Assembly: GCF_000968135.1 (NCBI RefSeq)
Contig: NZ_FO538765.1
Span: 248,001 to 312,000 of the forward strand
Source: Magnetospira sp. QH-2
GTDB taxonomy: Bacteria > Pseudomonadota > Alphaproteobacteria > Rhodospirillales > Magnetospiraceae
Reading direction: 5' to 3'
DNA length: 64,000 bases
Below the pieces are notes generated by a model, which did no database searches, was not told where the DNA came from, and saw only the letters and a list, made by a program, of their open reading frames with translations. Shown here one piece after another: positions 36,356-45,167 of the stretch; position 1 is the stretch's first letter; each line of letters starts with the position of its first letter. The position numbers and the translations under genes were made by a program.

Positions 36356-37185
36356 GCGGCAGTTCCTTCGGGTTTGTGGTCAACGGGTTTTTCGGCAACG
36401 GGCTTGGATCGCCAGATAAGATACAGTCCGAGCATCATCATGGGAATGGACAGAAGTTGCCCCATGGTTATCACGTCCCACAGCAGGCCCACCTGTATAT
36501 CGTACTGGCGGACAAATTCCACCGACCCCCGGGCCAAGCCATAGCCAAACAAGAAGACGCCGGTCACCAGTCCGGGGCGGTGACGCCACGGGTGGGAGCG
36601 GGCCACCAGATTAACAATGATGAATAGAACAATGCCTTCCAGCGCCGCTTCGTAAAGCTGGCTGGGGTGGCGCGGCATTGATCCGCCGCGCGGAAACACC
36701 ATGGCCCAAGGGACGTCCGTCACCCGGCCCCAGAGCTCCCCATTGATGAAATTGGCGATGCGCCCGAAAAACAGACCGATGGGGGTGACGCAGGCCACCA
36801 CGTCGGTGAAGGCCAGAAACGACAGGCCCCGTTTGCGGGTAAACAGGAACATGGCGATAGTCACGCCGAGCAGGCCGCCGTGGAACGACATGCCGCCCTG
36901 CCAGACCTGCAGGATCTGCAACGGGTTCTGCAAATAGAACGGCAGATTGTAAAACAGCACGAACCCGATCCGTCCGCCGAGGATCACGCCGAGGGTCGCC
37001 CAGACCATGAAATCATCCACCGCCACCGGATCGATGCGCAATGGCGAGCGCGCCCCGAACCGGCGGATCAACGCCCAGCCGCCCAGCAGCCCGGCGATGT
37101 AGGCCAAGGCATACCAGCGGATGACCAGCGGGCCGAACGCAATCAGCACCGGGTCGATCTGCGGGAAGGGAATGACGAAGCTCAT
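36352..37185 (-). CDS. lgt: Prolipoprotein diacylglyceryl transferase
   Basis: A 277-residue inner membrane enzyme that attaches diacylglycerol to the lipobox cysteine. The signature GRIANFINGELWGR is intact and the HPSQLYEA motif follows. AAGGAG upstream of ATG 37185 overlaps the hldD stop codon. The window encodes several predicted lipoproteins that this enzyme and LspA (49301-49819) would process. Confidence 0.97.
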   Translation of the reverse strand: MSFVIPFPQIDPVLIAFGPLVIRWYALAYIAGLLGGWALIRRFGARSPLRIDPVAVDDFMVWATLGVILGGRIGFVLFYNLPFYLQNPLQILQVWQGGMSFHGGLLGVTIAMFLFTRKRGLSFLAFTDVVACVTPIGLFFGRIANFINGELWGRVTDVPWAMVFPRGGSMPRHPSQLYEAALEGIVLFIIVNLVARSHPWRHRPGLVTGVFLFGYGLARGSVEFVRQYDIQVGLLWDVITMGQLLSIPMMMLGLYLIWRSKPVAEKPVDHKPEGTAA

Positions 37186-37200
37186 GCGCCCAAGGGCTCC

Positions 37201-38187
37201 TTAGCGATAGGGATCGTCGGCGTCCAGATAGTCCCGCACATAGGCCGTGACCCCGTCTTCCAGCGACGTAAACGGTTTGTCATACCCCGCCGCGCGCAGA
37301 CGACCCATGTCGGCCTCGGTGAAATACTGGTACTTGTCGCGGATGGATTCCGGGGTCGGGATGTAGCGCAGGTCCGGCTCCTTTCCCAAGGCCCGATAGA
37401 CCGCCGAAGCCAGATCCTTGAAGGGACGCGCCGTGCCGGTTCCCACGTTATAGATCCCGCTGACCTGCGGATTATCGAGCAGCCACAGGATCACATCGAC
37501 GCAATCCCCGACCCAGATGAAGTCCCGCATCTGCCCGCCGTCTTCATAGTCGGGATGGTGGGACTGGAACAGCGGCGCTGTTTCGCCAGCCTTGGCCTTG
37601 GGATAGACATGGGCGACCACGCTTTGCTGGCCACCCTTGTGATACTCGTTGGGACCATAAACGTTGAAGAACTTCAACCCGACCCATTGCGGCGGCATCG
37701 GGTCGCCGTCAATGATCCGCCGGACCGCGGCCCGGTCGAACAGGTGCTTGCTCCAGCCATAGGGATTCATTGGTCGCAGCTTGGCCAGGTGGCCCGGCTC
37801 CCGGTCATCGTTGAAACCCTGGGCGCCGTCCCCGTAAGTGGCGGCCGAAGAGGCATAGATAAAGCGTACCCGGTGCAAGGTGCACCAGCGCCAAAGATCC
37901 ATGGTCAGCCGGAAATTATTCTCGAAGACCTTGTCGGCGTCGAATTCGGTGGTCGCCGATATGGCGCCCATGTGGATGATCGCTTCGATCTCCACGGCCT
38001 TGCCGTCCAGGTAGTCGAACAGACGGTCGGGATGCACCACGTCGATCAGCTCGCGCTTGCCGATGTTGCGCCACTTGTCGTTGGAGCGCAAACGATCGCA
38101 AACCACCAGGCTACGATTTCCCCGTTCCTCCAAAGCCGCCAGAATATTGGAGCCGATGAACCCGGCACCCCCCGTGACCACGATCAT
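37201..38187 (-). CDS. hldD: ADP-L-glycero-D-manno-heptose-6-epimerase
   Basis: A 328-residue short-chain dehydrogenase/epimerase for the heptose of lipopolysaccharide inner core. N-terminal TGGAGFIGSN is the NAD(P)-binding loop; YASSAATYGDG and YGWSKHLFD hold the Ser/Tyr/Lys catalytic residues; NVYGPNEYHKG and KGGQQSVV are HldD signatures. AGAGGG lies before ATG 38187. It is the first gene of a likely operon with lgt, midA and pgeF. Confidence 0.95.
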   Translation of the reverse strand: MIVVTGGAGFIGSNILAALEERGNRSLVVCDRLRSNDKWRNIGKRELIDVVHPDRLFDYLDGKAVEIEAIIHMGAISATTEFDADKVFENNFRLTMDLWRWCTLHRVRFIYASSAATYGDGAQGFNDDREPGHLAKLRPMNPYGWSKHLFDRAAVRRIIDGDPMPPQWVGLKFFNVYGPNEYHKGGQQSVVAHVYPKAKAGETAPLFQSHHPDYEDGGQMRDFIWVGDCVDVILWLLDNPQVSGIYNVGTGTARPFKDLASAVYRALGKEPDLRYIPTPESIRDKYQYFTEADMGRLRAAGYDKPFTSLEDGVTAYVRDYLDADDPYR

Positions 38188-38339
38188 GGGACCCTCTTTC
38201 GTATATTGCAGACACCTTATATATAGGTCTCGCGTTTATAGGCTTCCCCGGGCGCCGCGACAAGTGCCGGAACGGGCGGTTGCAGGGGACGACGCCCCGG
38301 CGCATAATGCCGCTCGATCCATCATCGGAGAATATGACC

Positions 38340-38633
38340 ATGCAGACCCGCAATCCCCTGTTCGACGACATGGCCCGTCTGGCCAATGGCGCCATGAGCA
38401 CCCTGACCGGCATGAAGGACGAAGTGGATGCGATGATCCGTCAGCGTCTCGGGGATCTGTTGGCCGGCATGGATCTGGTCACGCGTGAGGAATTCGAGGC
38501 GGTTCAAACCATGGCCGCCAAGGCGCGCATGGAAAACGAGGCGCTGGAAAAACGCTTGGCCGCGCTGGAGGCTGCCAGTAAGCCGAAAGCGGCCCCGCGC
38601 AAGAAACCGAGTGCGGCGAAAAGCACCGATTAA
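38340..38633 (+). CDS. ubiK: UbiK/BMFP-family accessory factor
   Basis: A 97-residue protein with a predicted amphipathic N-terminus (NPLFDDMARLANGAM), a central LVTREEFEAVQTMA motif typical of the family, a coiled coil, and a Lys/Ala-rich tail. UbiK trimers assist ubiquinone synthesis; Brucella homologues are fusogenic. Of two nearby ATGs, 38340 is chosen because GGAG is 9 bases away (3 bases from ATG 38334). Confidence 0.85.
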   Translation: MQTRNPLFDDMARLANGAMSTLTGMKDEVDAMIRQRLGDLLAGMDLVTREEFEAVQTMAAKARMENEALEKRLAALEAASKPKAAPRKKPSAAKSTD

Positions 38634-38894
38634 GGTGTCATTACAGAGTCATTCTGTAAAATAGATCGATTTTTCCCCAGCCTTCTGAAAATTTCGCACC
38701 CTTGTCACACACAGGGCCTTGCACCCCGAGTCGGCTTCTGGCAGGCTACAGCTTGTGTAGGGAGGGTCGGCCTTCCACCACATTTCGCATGCTCCCCCAC
38801 ATATGGTGGAGTTGCCACGAAAGTGTAATAGGGCCGAGCCGACCTTGCGCCGCCGACGGTTCATACAACCGCCACAAGGAGGTCTCGTCCTGCC
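38634..38894. other. Intergenic region upstream of ybjN
   Basis: About 260 bases with an imperfect palindrome near 38789-38808 (CTCCCCCACATATGGTGGAG), which could be a protein site. No gene or promoter was identified with confidence. Confidence 0.35.
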
Positions 38895-39395
38895 ATGTTG
38901 AGCCTGCATACCGACAGTACCCTCCCCGCCAACCCCCTGGACATCGTCGAACAAGTGGTCAGCGCCTACGACTGGTCTTTCGACCGTCGAAACGAAGAGG
39001 AAATGGCAGTTCAGGTCCCTGGGCAATGGTGCGACTACAGCCTGTTTTTTGCCTGGTGCGAGGAAGTCAGCGCTCTGCATTTCACCTGCGCCTTCGACAT
39101 GCGCGTCCCGGCCAAACGTCGCCAGGAAGTCCATACCCTGCTGGCGGCGGTCAATGAAAAGATGTGGCTTGGCCATTTCGGAATCTGGGATGACGAAGGT
39201 CTGCCCATGTTCCGTCACGCGGTGCTGCTGCGCGGTGCCGATGGGGCCAGCCAGGGACAGATGGAAGATATGGTGGAAATCGCGGTCGCCGAATGCGAAC
39301 GTTTTTATCCGGCCTTTCAATATGTCATCTGGGGCGGCAAGACGGCGCCGGACGCCATCGCCGCGGCGATGATCGAGACCGTCGGCGAGGCCTGA
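38895..39395 (+). CDS. YbjN domain-containing protein
   Basis: A 166-residue protein of the YbjN family: N-terminal NPLDIVEQVVSAYDWSFDR, central VQVPGQWCDYSLFFAW, and NEKMWLGHFGIWDDEGLP. YbjN proteins share the fold of type III secretion chaperones and are linked to stress and motility, but the biochemical role is unclear. AAGGAGG lies 11 bases before ATG. It is followed 6 bases later by proC. Confidence 0.88.
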   Translation: MLSLHTDSTLPANPLDIVEQVVSAYDWSFDRRNEEEMAVQVPGQWCDYSLFFAWCEEVSALHFTCAFDMRVPAKRRQEVHTLLAAVNEKMWLGHFGIWDDEGLPMFRHAVLLRGADGASQGQMEDMVEIAVAECERFYPAFQYVIWGGKTAPDAIAAAMIETVGEA

Positions 39396-39401
39396 TTTTC
39401 C

Positions 39402-40226
39402 ATGGGTGTCTTTGAAACTCCGCCGCTGTTGCTGGTGGGCGGCGGCAAGATGGGAGGCGCCCTGCTTGCCGGATGGATGGACCGGGGCCTGAGCGCCGAC
39501 CGGGTCCGGGTCATCGAACCCAACGCCGATTTGGCCACCCGCATCACCGAGTCCCATGGCGTCGCGGTTCATGCCGCCCTCAGCGATCTACCGGACACAT
39601 TCAAACCCGGTCTGATCATGTTGGCCGTCAAGCCGCAGATGATGGATCAGGTTTTGCCCGCCTATGTCCCCTTTGCCGGACAATCCTTGTTCCTCTCCAT
39701 TGCCGCAGGCAAGCCGATCGGATTTTTTATCGATCGGTTGGGGCAGGGGACCGCCGTTGTCCGGACCATGCCCAACACCCCCGCGGCGGTCGGACGGGGG
39801 ATCACCGCCCTTTGTGCCAATGAACGGGTGGATGCCGCTGGATGCGCCCTTTGCACCCAGCTCCTGTCGGCGGTGGGCGAGACGGTCTGGATCGATGATG
39901 AATCCCTGATGGACGCGGTGACTGCCGTCTCAGGGTCCGGTCCGGCCTATGTCTTCTTGTTGGCCGAGGCTATGGCCGAGGCCGGGGTCAAAGCGGGATT
40001 GCCTCCACGAACCGCGGCGCAATTAGCCCGGGCCACGGTGTCCGGTGCCGGTGAATTGCTGCGCCGGTCGGAAGAGGATGCCGCGCAATTGCGCATTAAC
40101 GTAACCTCCCCCGGCGGTACCACCGCCGCCGCGCTCGATGTGCTGATGGCCGAAAAAGGCATGACCGACCTCATGACCAAGGCGGTTGCCGCCGCGGAAA
40201 GACGGGGGCGGGAGTTGGCGGATTGA
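39402..40226 (+). CDS. proC: Pyrroline-5-carboxylate reductase
   Basis: A 274-residue enzyme for the last step of proline synthesis. The N-terminal LLVGGGKMGGALLAGW is the nucleotide loop; VVRTMPNTPAAVGRGITAL and the DAVTAVSGSGPAYVFL motif are conserved; the C-terminal LRINVTSPGGTTAAALDVL is the family pattern. It lies downstream of ybjN in the arrangement commonly seen in alphaproteobacteria. Confidence 0.96.
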   Translation: MGVFETPPLLLVGGGKMGGALLAGWMDRGLSADRVRVIEPNADLATRITESHGVAVHAALSDLPDTFKPGLIMLAVKPQMMDQVLPAYVPFAGQSLFLSIAAGKPIGFFIDRLGQGTAVVRTMPNTPAAVGRGITALCANERVDAAGCALCTQLLSAVGETVWIDDESLMDAVTAVSGSGPAYVFLLAEAMAEAGVKAGLPPRTAAQLARATVSGAGELLRRSEEDAAQLRINVTSPGGTTAAALDVLMAEKGMTDLMTKAVAAAERRGRELAD

Positions 40227-40321
40227 TCCGGAATCCCGTATCACCTTGAACCGACGCCACGGTGACAACACATTTTCAAGATAAAACATGTTGTCTGTTC
40301 ACCGAAGCCGGGAGGTCCGCC

Positions 40322-40948
40322 ATGGTCCGCAAAAAAAACATCTCCGACCACGACCGTCTTATCGATAGCGCCTTGAGCCTTGCCGCCGAACAAGGATGGC
40401 AAGCCGTCGACTTTCGGTCCCTTGCCGAGGCCACGGGCTTGAGTCTGGCTGCGATCCGAGGTGAATTCCGGTCCCGCGAATCCCTCTTGAGGGCCTTTGT
40501 CGAGCGCATCGACCGCGTGGTTTTGGAGCAGGGGCCCGCTGACGGAGAAACCACCCATGACAGACTGTTCGATATTCTCATGCGCCGCTTCGATGCCTTG
40601 GCCCCTTACAAGGAAGGCTTGCGGGCTGTCACCCGGAGCCTGACGTGCGATCCCGTTTCGGCTTTGGTTCTGGCCCCGACCCTGGCCGGTTCCATGGGAT
40701 GGATGCTCGAAGCGGCCGACCTGTCGCCCCAGGGATGGCGCGGCCGTGTTCGAGTCAAGGCCTTAAGTACCCTGTGGCTGGCCACAGCCCGGATTTGGCT
40801 CGAAGATGAAACGACCGATCAATCAAAAACCATGGCTGCCCTGGATAAGCATTTGGGGCATTTGGAGACCCTGGCGGCATGGTGTCCTTGGGAAGGTGGG
40901 GCTCGTCAATCGGTCGTTGACGACGACCGCACCGGGGCGCCCGCTTGA
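40322..40948 (+). CDS. TetR-fold protein resembling COQ9-type proteins
   Basis: A 208-residue protein with an N-terminal TetR-like helix-turn-helix (residues about 10-55). The C-terminal part (RRFDALAPYKEGLRA, then a Trp-rich helix and ALSTLWLATARIWLEDET) resembles the COQ9 lipid-binding family, which has the TetR fold. GGAGG lies 8 bases before ATG 40322. It may be a regulator or a COQ9-like quinone protein; its place between proC and phasin does not decide. Confidence 0.65.
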   Translation: MVRKKNISDHDRLIDSALSLAAEQGWQAVDFRSLAEATGLSLAAIRGEFRSRESLLRAFVERIDRVVLEQGPADGETTHDRLFDILMRRFDALAPYKEGLRAVTRSLTCDPVSALVLAPTLAGSMGWMLEAADLSPQGWRGRVRVKALSTLWLATARIWLEDETTDQSKTMAALDKHLGHLETLAAWCPWEGGARQSVVDDDRTGAPA

Positions 40949-40973
40949 GCAATCCGTAACCTCAAAAAATTTA

Positions 40974-41045
40974 TTGTGCGCCGCAACATTTGCGTTGACG
41001 AACCGGATAATATTGCGCATACTCGGGCCGAATTGTGCACTGCAA
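40974..41045 (+). promoter_or_regulatory. Phasin promoter with two PhaR-like TGC/GCA sites
   Basis: TTGACG (40995-41000) and CATACT (41018-41023) are 17 bases apart. The 13-base site TTGTGCGCCGCAA (40974-40986) lies upstream of the -35 box, and TTGTGCACTGCAA (41033-41045) lies just after the expected start. The two match at 11 of 13 positions. PhaR-type repressors bind TGC/GCA-rich sites at phasin promoters, so these are good operator candidates. Confidence 0.6.
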
Positions 41046-41086
41046 AATCACTTTGGTTTTGCGTATAACGGTCGGAGGATGAGGCA

Positions 41087-41566
41087 ATGACCAAACAGAC
41101 CAATCCCTTCTTTAATTTCGACATGACCAAAGTGATGGCGGAGTTCGATCCCACCAAGATGATGAGCGAATTCACCAAGAACTTTGGCGATATCAAGGTG
41201 CCGGGGCTTGATCCCGAAGCCATGATGGAAACCCAACGCAAGAACTTCGAAGCCCTGACCAGTGCCAACAAAGTGGCGTTGGAAGGCATGCAGGCCGTGG
41301 TACGCCGTCAGGCCGAGATCCTGCAGCAGACCATGGACGAAATGACCAGCACCCTGTCCGGGCTGGCCGCCGGCGGAACGCCGCAGGAAGCCGCCGCCAA
41401 GCAGGTCGAGCAGGTCAAGGGAGCCTTTGAAAAGGCGCTGACCAATGCCCGCGAGCTGGCTGAAATGTCGGCCAAGTCCAATGCCGAAGCGGCCGACGCT
41501 ATCAACAAGCGTTTCACCGAAAGCATGGACGAAGTGAAGCAGCAACTGCTGGCCATCAAGAAGTAG
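41087..41566 (+). CDS. phaP: Phasin family protein (PHA granule-associated)
   Basis: A 159-residue helical protein with the phasin pattern: NFEALTSANKVALEGMQAVVRRQAEI cut to ALTSANKVALEGMQAVVRR, then a long coiled-coil C-terminus. Phasins coat polyhydroxyalkanoate granules. GGAGG precedes the start. The promoter has two candidate PhaR sites and the gene ends in a strong terminator, indicating an independent, well expressed unit. No PHA synthase gene is in the window. Confidence 0.9.
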   Translation: MTKQTNPFFNFDMTKVMAEFDPTKMMSEFTKNFGDIKVPGLDPEAMMETQRKNFEALTSANKVALEGMQAVVRRQAEILQQTMDEMTSTLSGLAAGGTPQEAAAKQVEQVKGAFEKALTNARELAEMSAKSNAEAADAINKRFTESMDEVKQQLLAIKK

Positions 41567-41590
41567 TTTCTGCCTCGGCGCGGAAGAAGG

Positions 41591-41619
41591 AAAAAGGGGC
41601 ATCTTGTATGCCCCTTTTT
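41591..41619. terminator. Bidirectional terminator between phasin and the sensor kinase
   Basis: A perfect 12-bp stem (41591-41602 with 41608-41619) with a 5-base loop has A-run on the left and T-run on the right, so it can end both the phasin transcript and the convergent kinase transcript. Confidence 0.9.
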
Positions 41620-41625
41620 CCATGC

Positions 41626-42939
41626 TCAAAGGGGGATGCGTAATTTGGCCCGCAGGCCGCCTTGCGGTGATTGTCCCAGTTCCACGTCGCCCCCATGGGC
41701 GCGCAGAACATCGCGGGTAATGGTCAGGCCCAGACCGACCCCTCCAGTCCCCGGATTGCGGGATTGCTCCACCCGGACAAAAGGTTTGAACACCTCTTCC
41801 CGCTTATCCTCGGGAATTCCCGGACCGTCGTCATCGACGACGATTTCCATGGCCTTGCCGCGTATGCCGGCCCGCACGAAAACATGATCTCCATAGCGCC
41901 CGGCGTTTTCCACCAGATTGGTCAGGGCGCGGCGAAAAGCATGAGGGCGAAGCGGCAGGGTCAGAGTCTGCTCCACATGCAGATCCACGGCTGTTCCTTT
42001 GCGGCGCGCCCGGCCGATGACGTCTTCCAAGAGGATATCGAGCTCCGTTGCAACGGGCGCTTCGCGTCCCTCACCGCGGGCGAAGGCCAGATAGCCTTCG
42101 AGCATATGCTCCATTTCGGAGACATCCTCTTCCAGTTCCTTTACCCCATCGCTATCCCCAAGCATGGCCAGTTGCAGCCGCATGCGGGTCAGCGGGGTCC
42201 GGAGATCATGGGAGACACCGGACAACATGTCAGTCCGTTGGGCAATCTGTCGCTGGATACGGTCGCGCATACGGATGAAGGCGGTGGCCGCCTGCCGTAC
42301 TTCCCGGGCCCCTTCGGGTTTGAATTCGGGGACATCCCGAGCCTTGCCAAAGGCATCGGCGGCCCGGGCCAGGCGACGAATGGGCCGGACCTGATTGCGC
42401 ATGAAGATCACCGCCACGCCGAACAGCAACAAGGACAATCCCGCCGACCAGAGCACGAAGACATAGGTGGTGGAACTGAACAGCCGCTTCGTGGGGGCAA
42501 GGACGCGCAGCACTCCGTTGGACAGCTGCACGGTAATGATGACCTGTCTTTCCAGGCTTTGGGAATCAACCTGTGCCGGTCGATGCAGGTATTCCCGTAA
42601 GGCCCGCCGCATGGTGCGGTCAAGAATACTTTCGATGGGAGGCGCCGCCGTGTTGGGCAGGATTTCGCCTTCGAGCAAAGAGACCTGCAACTGCATATGA
42701 TCCTCGGCCACCGCCAACAAATGTTCGATGGCCCGATCATCATTGGAGGCATCCATCAGACGGATCAGCGAGGCGATCTCCCCCGCCACGCCGCGCGCCA
42801 TGCGCAGGGAGACGGTCTCCCAATGGGTTTCGAAAAAGATGAAGGCCGAGACCACCTGTACCAAAACGATGGGTGTCACGATGATCATCAAGGATCGACC
42901 GAGCAAACTCCGAGGCAGGAATTTCTTGATGCTGGGCAT
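41626..42939 (-). CDS. EnvZ-like sensor histidine kinase
   Basis: A 437-residue inner membrane kinase. Two membrane segments (about 15-35 and 160-180) flank a periplasmic sensor; a HAMP domain follows (QVRPIRRLARAADAFG); the H-box is SGVSHDLRTPLTRMR, as in EnvZ; N-box NLVENAGRYGD, G1 DDGPGIP and G2 GTGGVGLGLTI complete the ATPase domain. It starts 6 bases after the response regulator gene. The signal is unknown. Confidence 0.93.
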   Translation of the reverse strand: MPSIKKFLPRSLLGRSLMIIVTPIVLVQVVSAFIFFETHWETVSLRMARGVAGEIASLIRLMDASNDDRAIEHLLAVAEDHMQLQVSLLEGEILPNTAAPPIESILDRTMRRALREYLHRPAQVDSQSLERQVIITVQLSNGVLRVLAPTKRLFSSTTYVFVLWSAGLSLLLFGVAVIFMRNQVRPIRRLARAADAFGKARDVPEFKPEGAREVRQAATAFIRMRDRIQRQIAQRTDMLSGVSHDLRTPLTRMRLQLAMLGDSDGVKELEEDVSEMEHMLEGYLAFARGEGREAPVATELDILLEDVIGRARRKGTAVDLHVEQTLTLPLRPHAFRRALTNLVENAGRYGDHVFVRAGIRGKAMEIVVDDDGPGIPEDKREEVFKPFVRVEQSRNPGTGGVGLGLTITRDVLRAHGGDVELGQSPQGGLRAKLRIPL

Positions 42940-42945
42940 GGTCGC

Positions 42946-43629
42946 TTAGTCCGGTCGCAGCAGGTAGCCGCGCCCGCGCACGGTCTGTAGGTAGCGCGGT
43001 GATCGGGGGTCAGTCTCGATCTTGCGGCGCAGGCGCGTAACCTGAACATCGACGCTACGCTCTCCGCCGGCAGCCCCGCTCAAGCGGGTCAGGTCTTCCC
43101 GGCTGAGCACTTCACCGGCGCGCTCCACCAGGATCCGAAGCATCTGGGCTTCGAACGAGGTCAGGCGGATAGGCTCCCCTTCGCGGCTGAGTTCTTCCCG
43201 GTCCGTATCATAATGAATATCGCCAAAGCGGACCGACTCGGTCACGGTCTCGGTCTTGGGGACCACCCGACGCAGGATGCTGTTGATCCGCAAGACCAGT
43301 TCGCGGGGATCAAAGGGTTTGCTCAGATAGTCATCGGCCCCCGCTTCCAGCCCTGAAATGCGGTCTTCCGGTTCGCCCATGGCGGTGAGCAACAAGACCG
43401 GCACGTCCATGGTGCGATGCAGGTCGGTCACCAATTCCAACCCGGTCTCGCCGGGCATCATCACATCAAGCACGATCAGATCAAAAGCCATGGCGGCCAG
43501 ACGCGCCCGGGCGTCGGCGGCATCGCTGGCGGCAGTGACCAGAAAACCATTGTCGCCCAGATACCGCTTCAGCAGGTCGCGCAACCGGTCATCGTCATCG
43601 ACCACCAGAATATGGGGTTGATCCTCCAT
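42946..43629 (-). CDS. ompR: OmpR-family response regulator
   Basis: A 227-residue regulator with a receiver domain (acidic DDDD after VV, phospho-acceptor in LIVLDVMMPGETG, Lys in LSKPFDPREL) and a winged-helix DNA-binding domain ending in VQTVRGRGYLLRPD. It is the partner of the EnvZ-like kinase directly downstream. The alphaproteobacterial OmpR-type pair controls envelope functions, but targets are not apparent here. Confidence 0.92.
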   Translation of the reverse strand: MEDQPHILVVDDDDRLRDLLKRYLGDNGFLVTAASDAADARARLAAMAFDLIVLDVMMPGETGLELVTDLHRTMDVPVLLLTAMGEPEDRISGLEAGADDYLSKPFDPRELVLRINSILRRVVPKTETVTESVRFGDIHYDTDREELSREGEPIRLTSFEAQMLRILVERAGEVLSREDLTRLSGAAGGERSVDVQVTRLRRKIETDPRSPRYLQTVRGRGYLLRPD

Positions 43630-43661
43630 GAGCGAACTATAGCCGAAGCAAACGTTCCTGC

Positions 43662-44177
43662 CTATCCGGGAGCGCGGGGGCCATCCACCCGAGGTCGGTC
43701 GGTTTCCTCGATCAGTTGCCGCAGCACGGCCCGAAACCCGGAGACGGCTTCTTCACCGGTATCTCCATAGGCCCGAAGAATGCGCGCCCACTGGGCTTCG
43801 GCCAACCGACGCTCAAGGGTTTGGCCCTGGTCTGTCAGGTAAAGCAGTCTTTGCCGACGGTCTGTAGGGCCGGGTTCCTGGCGCACATAGTCTTCCCGAA
43901 CCAGTTGGCTCAGCACCCGGGCCAGGCTTTGTTTCGTGATCTTGAGGATATCCAGAAGGTCGCTGACCGTGCTGCCCGGATGGGCGCCGATAAAGTAAAG
44001 TGCCCGGTGATGGGCCCGGCCGAAGCCGATCTCATCAAGGATTGCATCGGCCTCGCCGGTGAAGTCCCGATAGGCAAAGAACAGCAGTTCCATGGTCCGA
44101 CGAAGTTCGGCCTCGGTGGCGAAATCATTGTTTTCCAAGGGTCTGGATTTTCCCTTCCGGTTGGGCAAGGCTGCCAT
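43662..44177 (-). CDS. MarR family transcriptional regulator
   Basis: A 171-residue winged-helix regulator. The DNA-binding core contains GAHPGSTVSDLLDILKITKQ and EPGPTDRRQRLLYLT, the MarR wing signature. ATG 44177 is preferred: ATG 44207 would place codons inside a 25-base palindrome that looks like its own operator. It is divergent from the branched-chain aminotransferase gene across about 100 bases, and probably regulates it and itself. Confidence 0.85.
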   Translation of the reverse strand: MAALPNRKGKSRPLENNDFATEAELRRTMELLFFAYRDFTGEADAILDEIGFGRAHHRALYFIGAHPGSTVSDLLDILKITKQSLARVLSQLVREDYVRQEPGPTDRRQRLLYLTDQGQTLERRLAEAQWARILRAYGDTGEEAVSGFRAVLRQLIEETDRPRVDGPRAPG

Positions 44178-44185
44178 GCGACTCA

Positions 44186-44210
44186 AATATGTCAGTGTTG
44201 TTGACATATT
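44186..44210. promoter_or_regulatory. Perfect 9-bp inverted repeat, candidate MarR operator
   Basis: AATATGTCA (44186-44194) and TGACATATT (44202-44210) are perfect inverted arms around 7 bases. The right arm overlaps TTGACA (44201-44206), a good -35 box for the rightward aminotransferase gene. On the minus strand TAATAT could be a -10 box for the MarR gene. Binding would block both promoters. Confidence 0.65.
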
Positions 44211-44275
44211 ACCCGACCAATGCTACTTCCAGCAACATCCTTTCGACACCCACCTTGATTTCGGACGATTGTTTC

Positions 44276-45160
44276 ATGGCTGACCTCATTCCCTTCGACG
44301 ACCGTGATGGCCTGATCTGGTACAACGGCAAGCTGGTTCCCTGGCGCGAGAGCACTTTGCATGTGTTGTCTCACGGGCTGCACTATGGATCCTGCGTGTT
44401 CGAGGGAGAGCGCTCCTACAACGGTGAGATCTTCAAGCTGCGCGAGCATACCGACCGGCTGATCGAGTCCGGGCGCATTCTCGGATTCGAAATTCCTTTT
44501 AGCGCCGACGAGATCGATGCCGCCTGTATCGAGACCTGCAAGGCCAACAACATTGTCGATGGCTATATCCGTCCGGTCGCCTGGCGCGGCAGCGAAATGA
44601 TGGCGGTTTCGGCGCAGCAGACCAAGATCCATGTGGCCATCGCCACCTGGCCCTGGCCGTCTTATTTCAGCCCCGAGCTGCGCGAGAAAGGCATCAGCCT
44701 GAAGACCTCGCCCTGGAAGCGTCCGTCGCCGGAATGCGCGCCGGTCCATGCCAAGGCGGCGGGTCTCTATATGATCGCCACTTTGTCCAAGCACCATGCC
44801 GAGGCGGCGGGCTATACCGATGCTCTGTTGCTGGATTGGCGCGGCCAGATTTCCGAGGCCACCGGGGCCAATATCTTCATGGTCATGGGCGATGGCAAGC
44901 TGCACACGCCGATCCCCGACTGCTTTCTCGACGGCATCACCCGGCGCACGGTCATCGGCCTGGCCAAGGAGCGGGGCTACGAGGTCATCGAGCGGGTGAT
45001 CATGCCCGATGAACTGCCCAAGGCGACGGAGATTTTTCTGACCGGTTCGGCGGCGGAAGTCACCCCGGTGGGCAAGATCGATGCCTTGACCTTCACCCCG
45101 GGCGACATCACCCGCACCTTGATCGATGATTACGAGCGGGCGGTGGGGAAGATCCGTTAA
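44276..45160 (+). CDS. ilvE: Branched-chain amino acid aminotransferase
   Basis: A 294-residue class IV PLP aminotransferase. Signatures SHGLHYGSCVFEGERSYNG, the PLP lysine in PVHAKAAGLYM, ISEATGANIFMV and the late FLTGSAAEVTPVGKID. It interconverts leucine, isoleucine and valine with their keto acids. ATG 44276 is chosen at the family N-terminus; the frame from 44189 spans the candidate operator. It is followed 7 bases later by the second MITE-like repeat. Confidence 0.93.
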   Translation: MADLIPFDDRDGLIWYNGKLVPWRESTLHVLSHGLHYGSCVFEGERSYNGEIFKLREHTDRLIESGRILGFEIPFSADEIDAACIETCKANNIVDGYIRPVAWRGSEMMAVSAQQTKIHVAIATWPWPSYFSPELREKGISLKTSPWKRPSPECAPVHAKAAGLYMIATLSKHHAEAAGYTDALLLDWRGQISEATGANIFMVMGDGKLHTPIPDCFLDGITRRTVIGLAKERGYEVIERVIMPDELPKATEIFLTGSAAEVTPVGKIDALTFTPGDITRTLIDDYERAVGKIR

Positions 45161-45167
45161 CAGCTTG

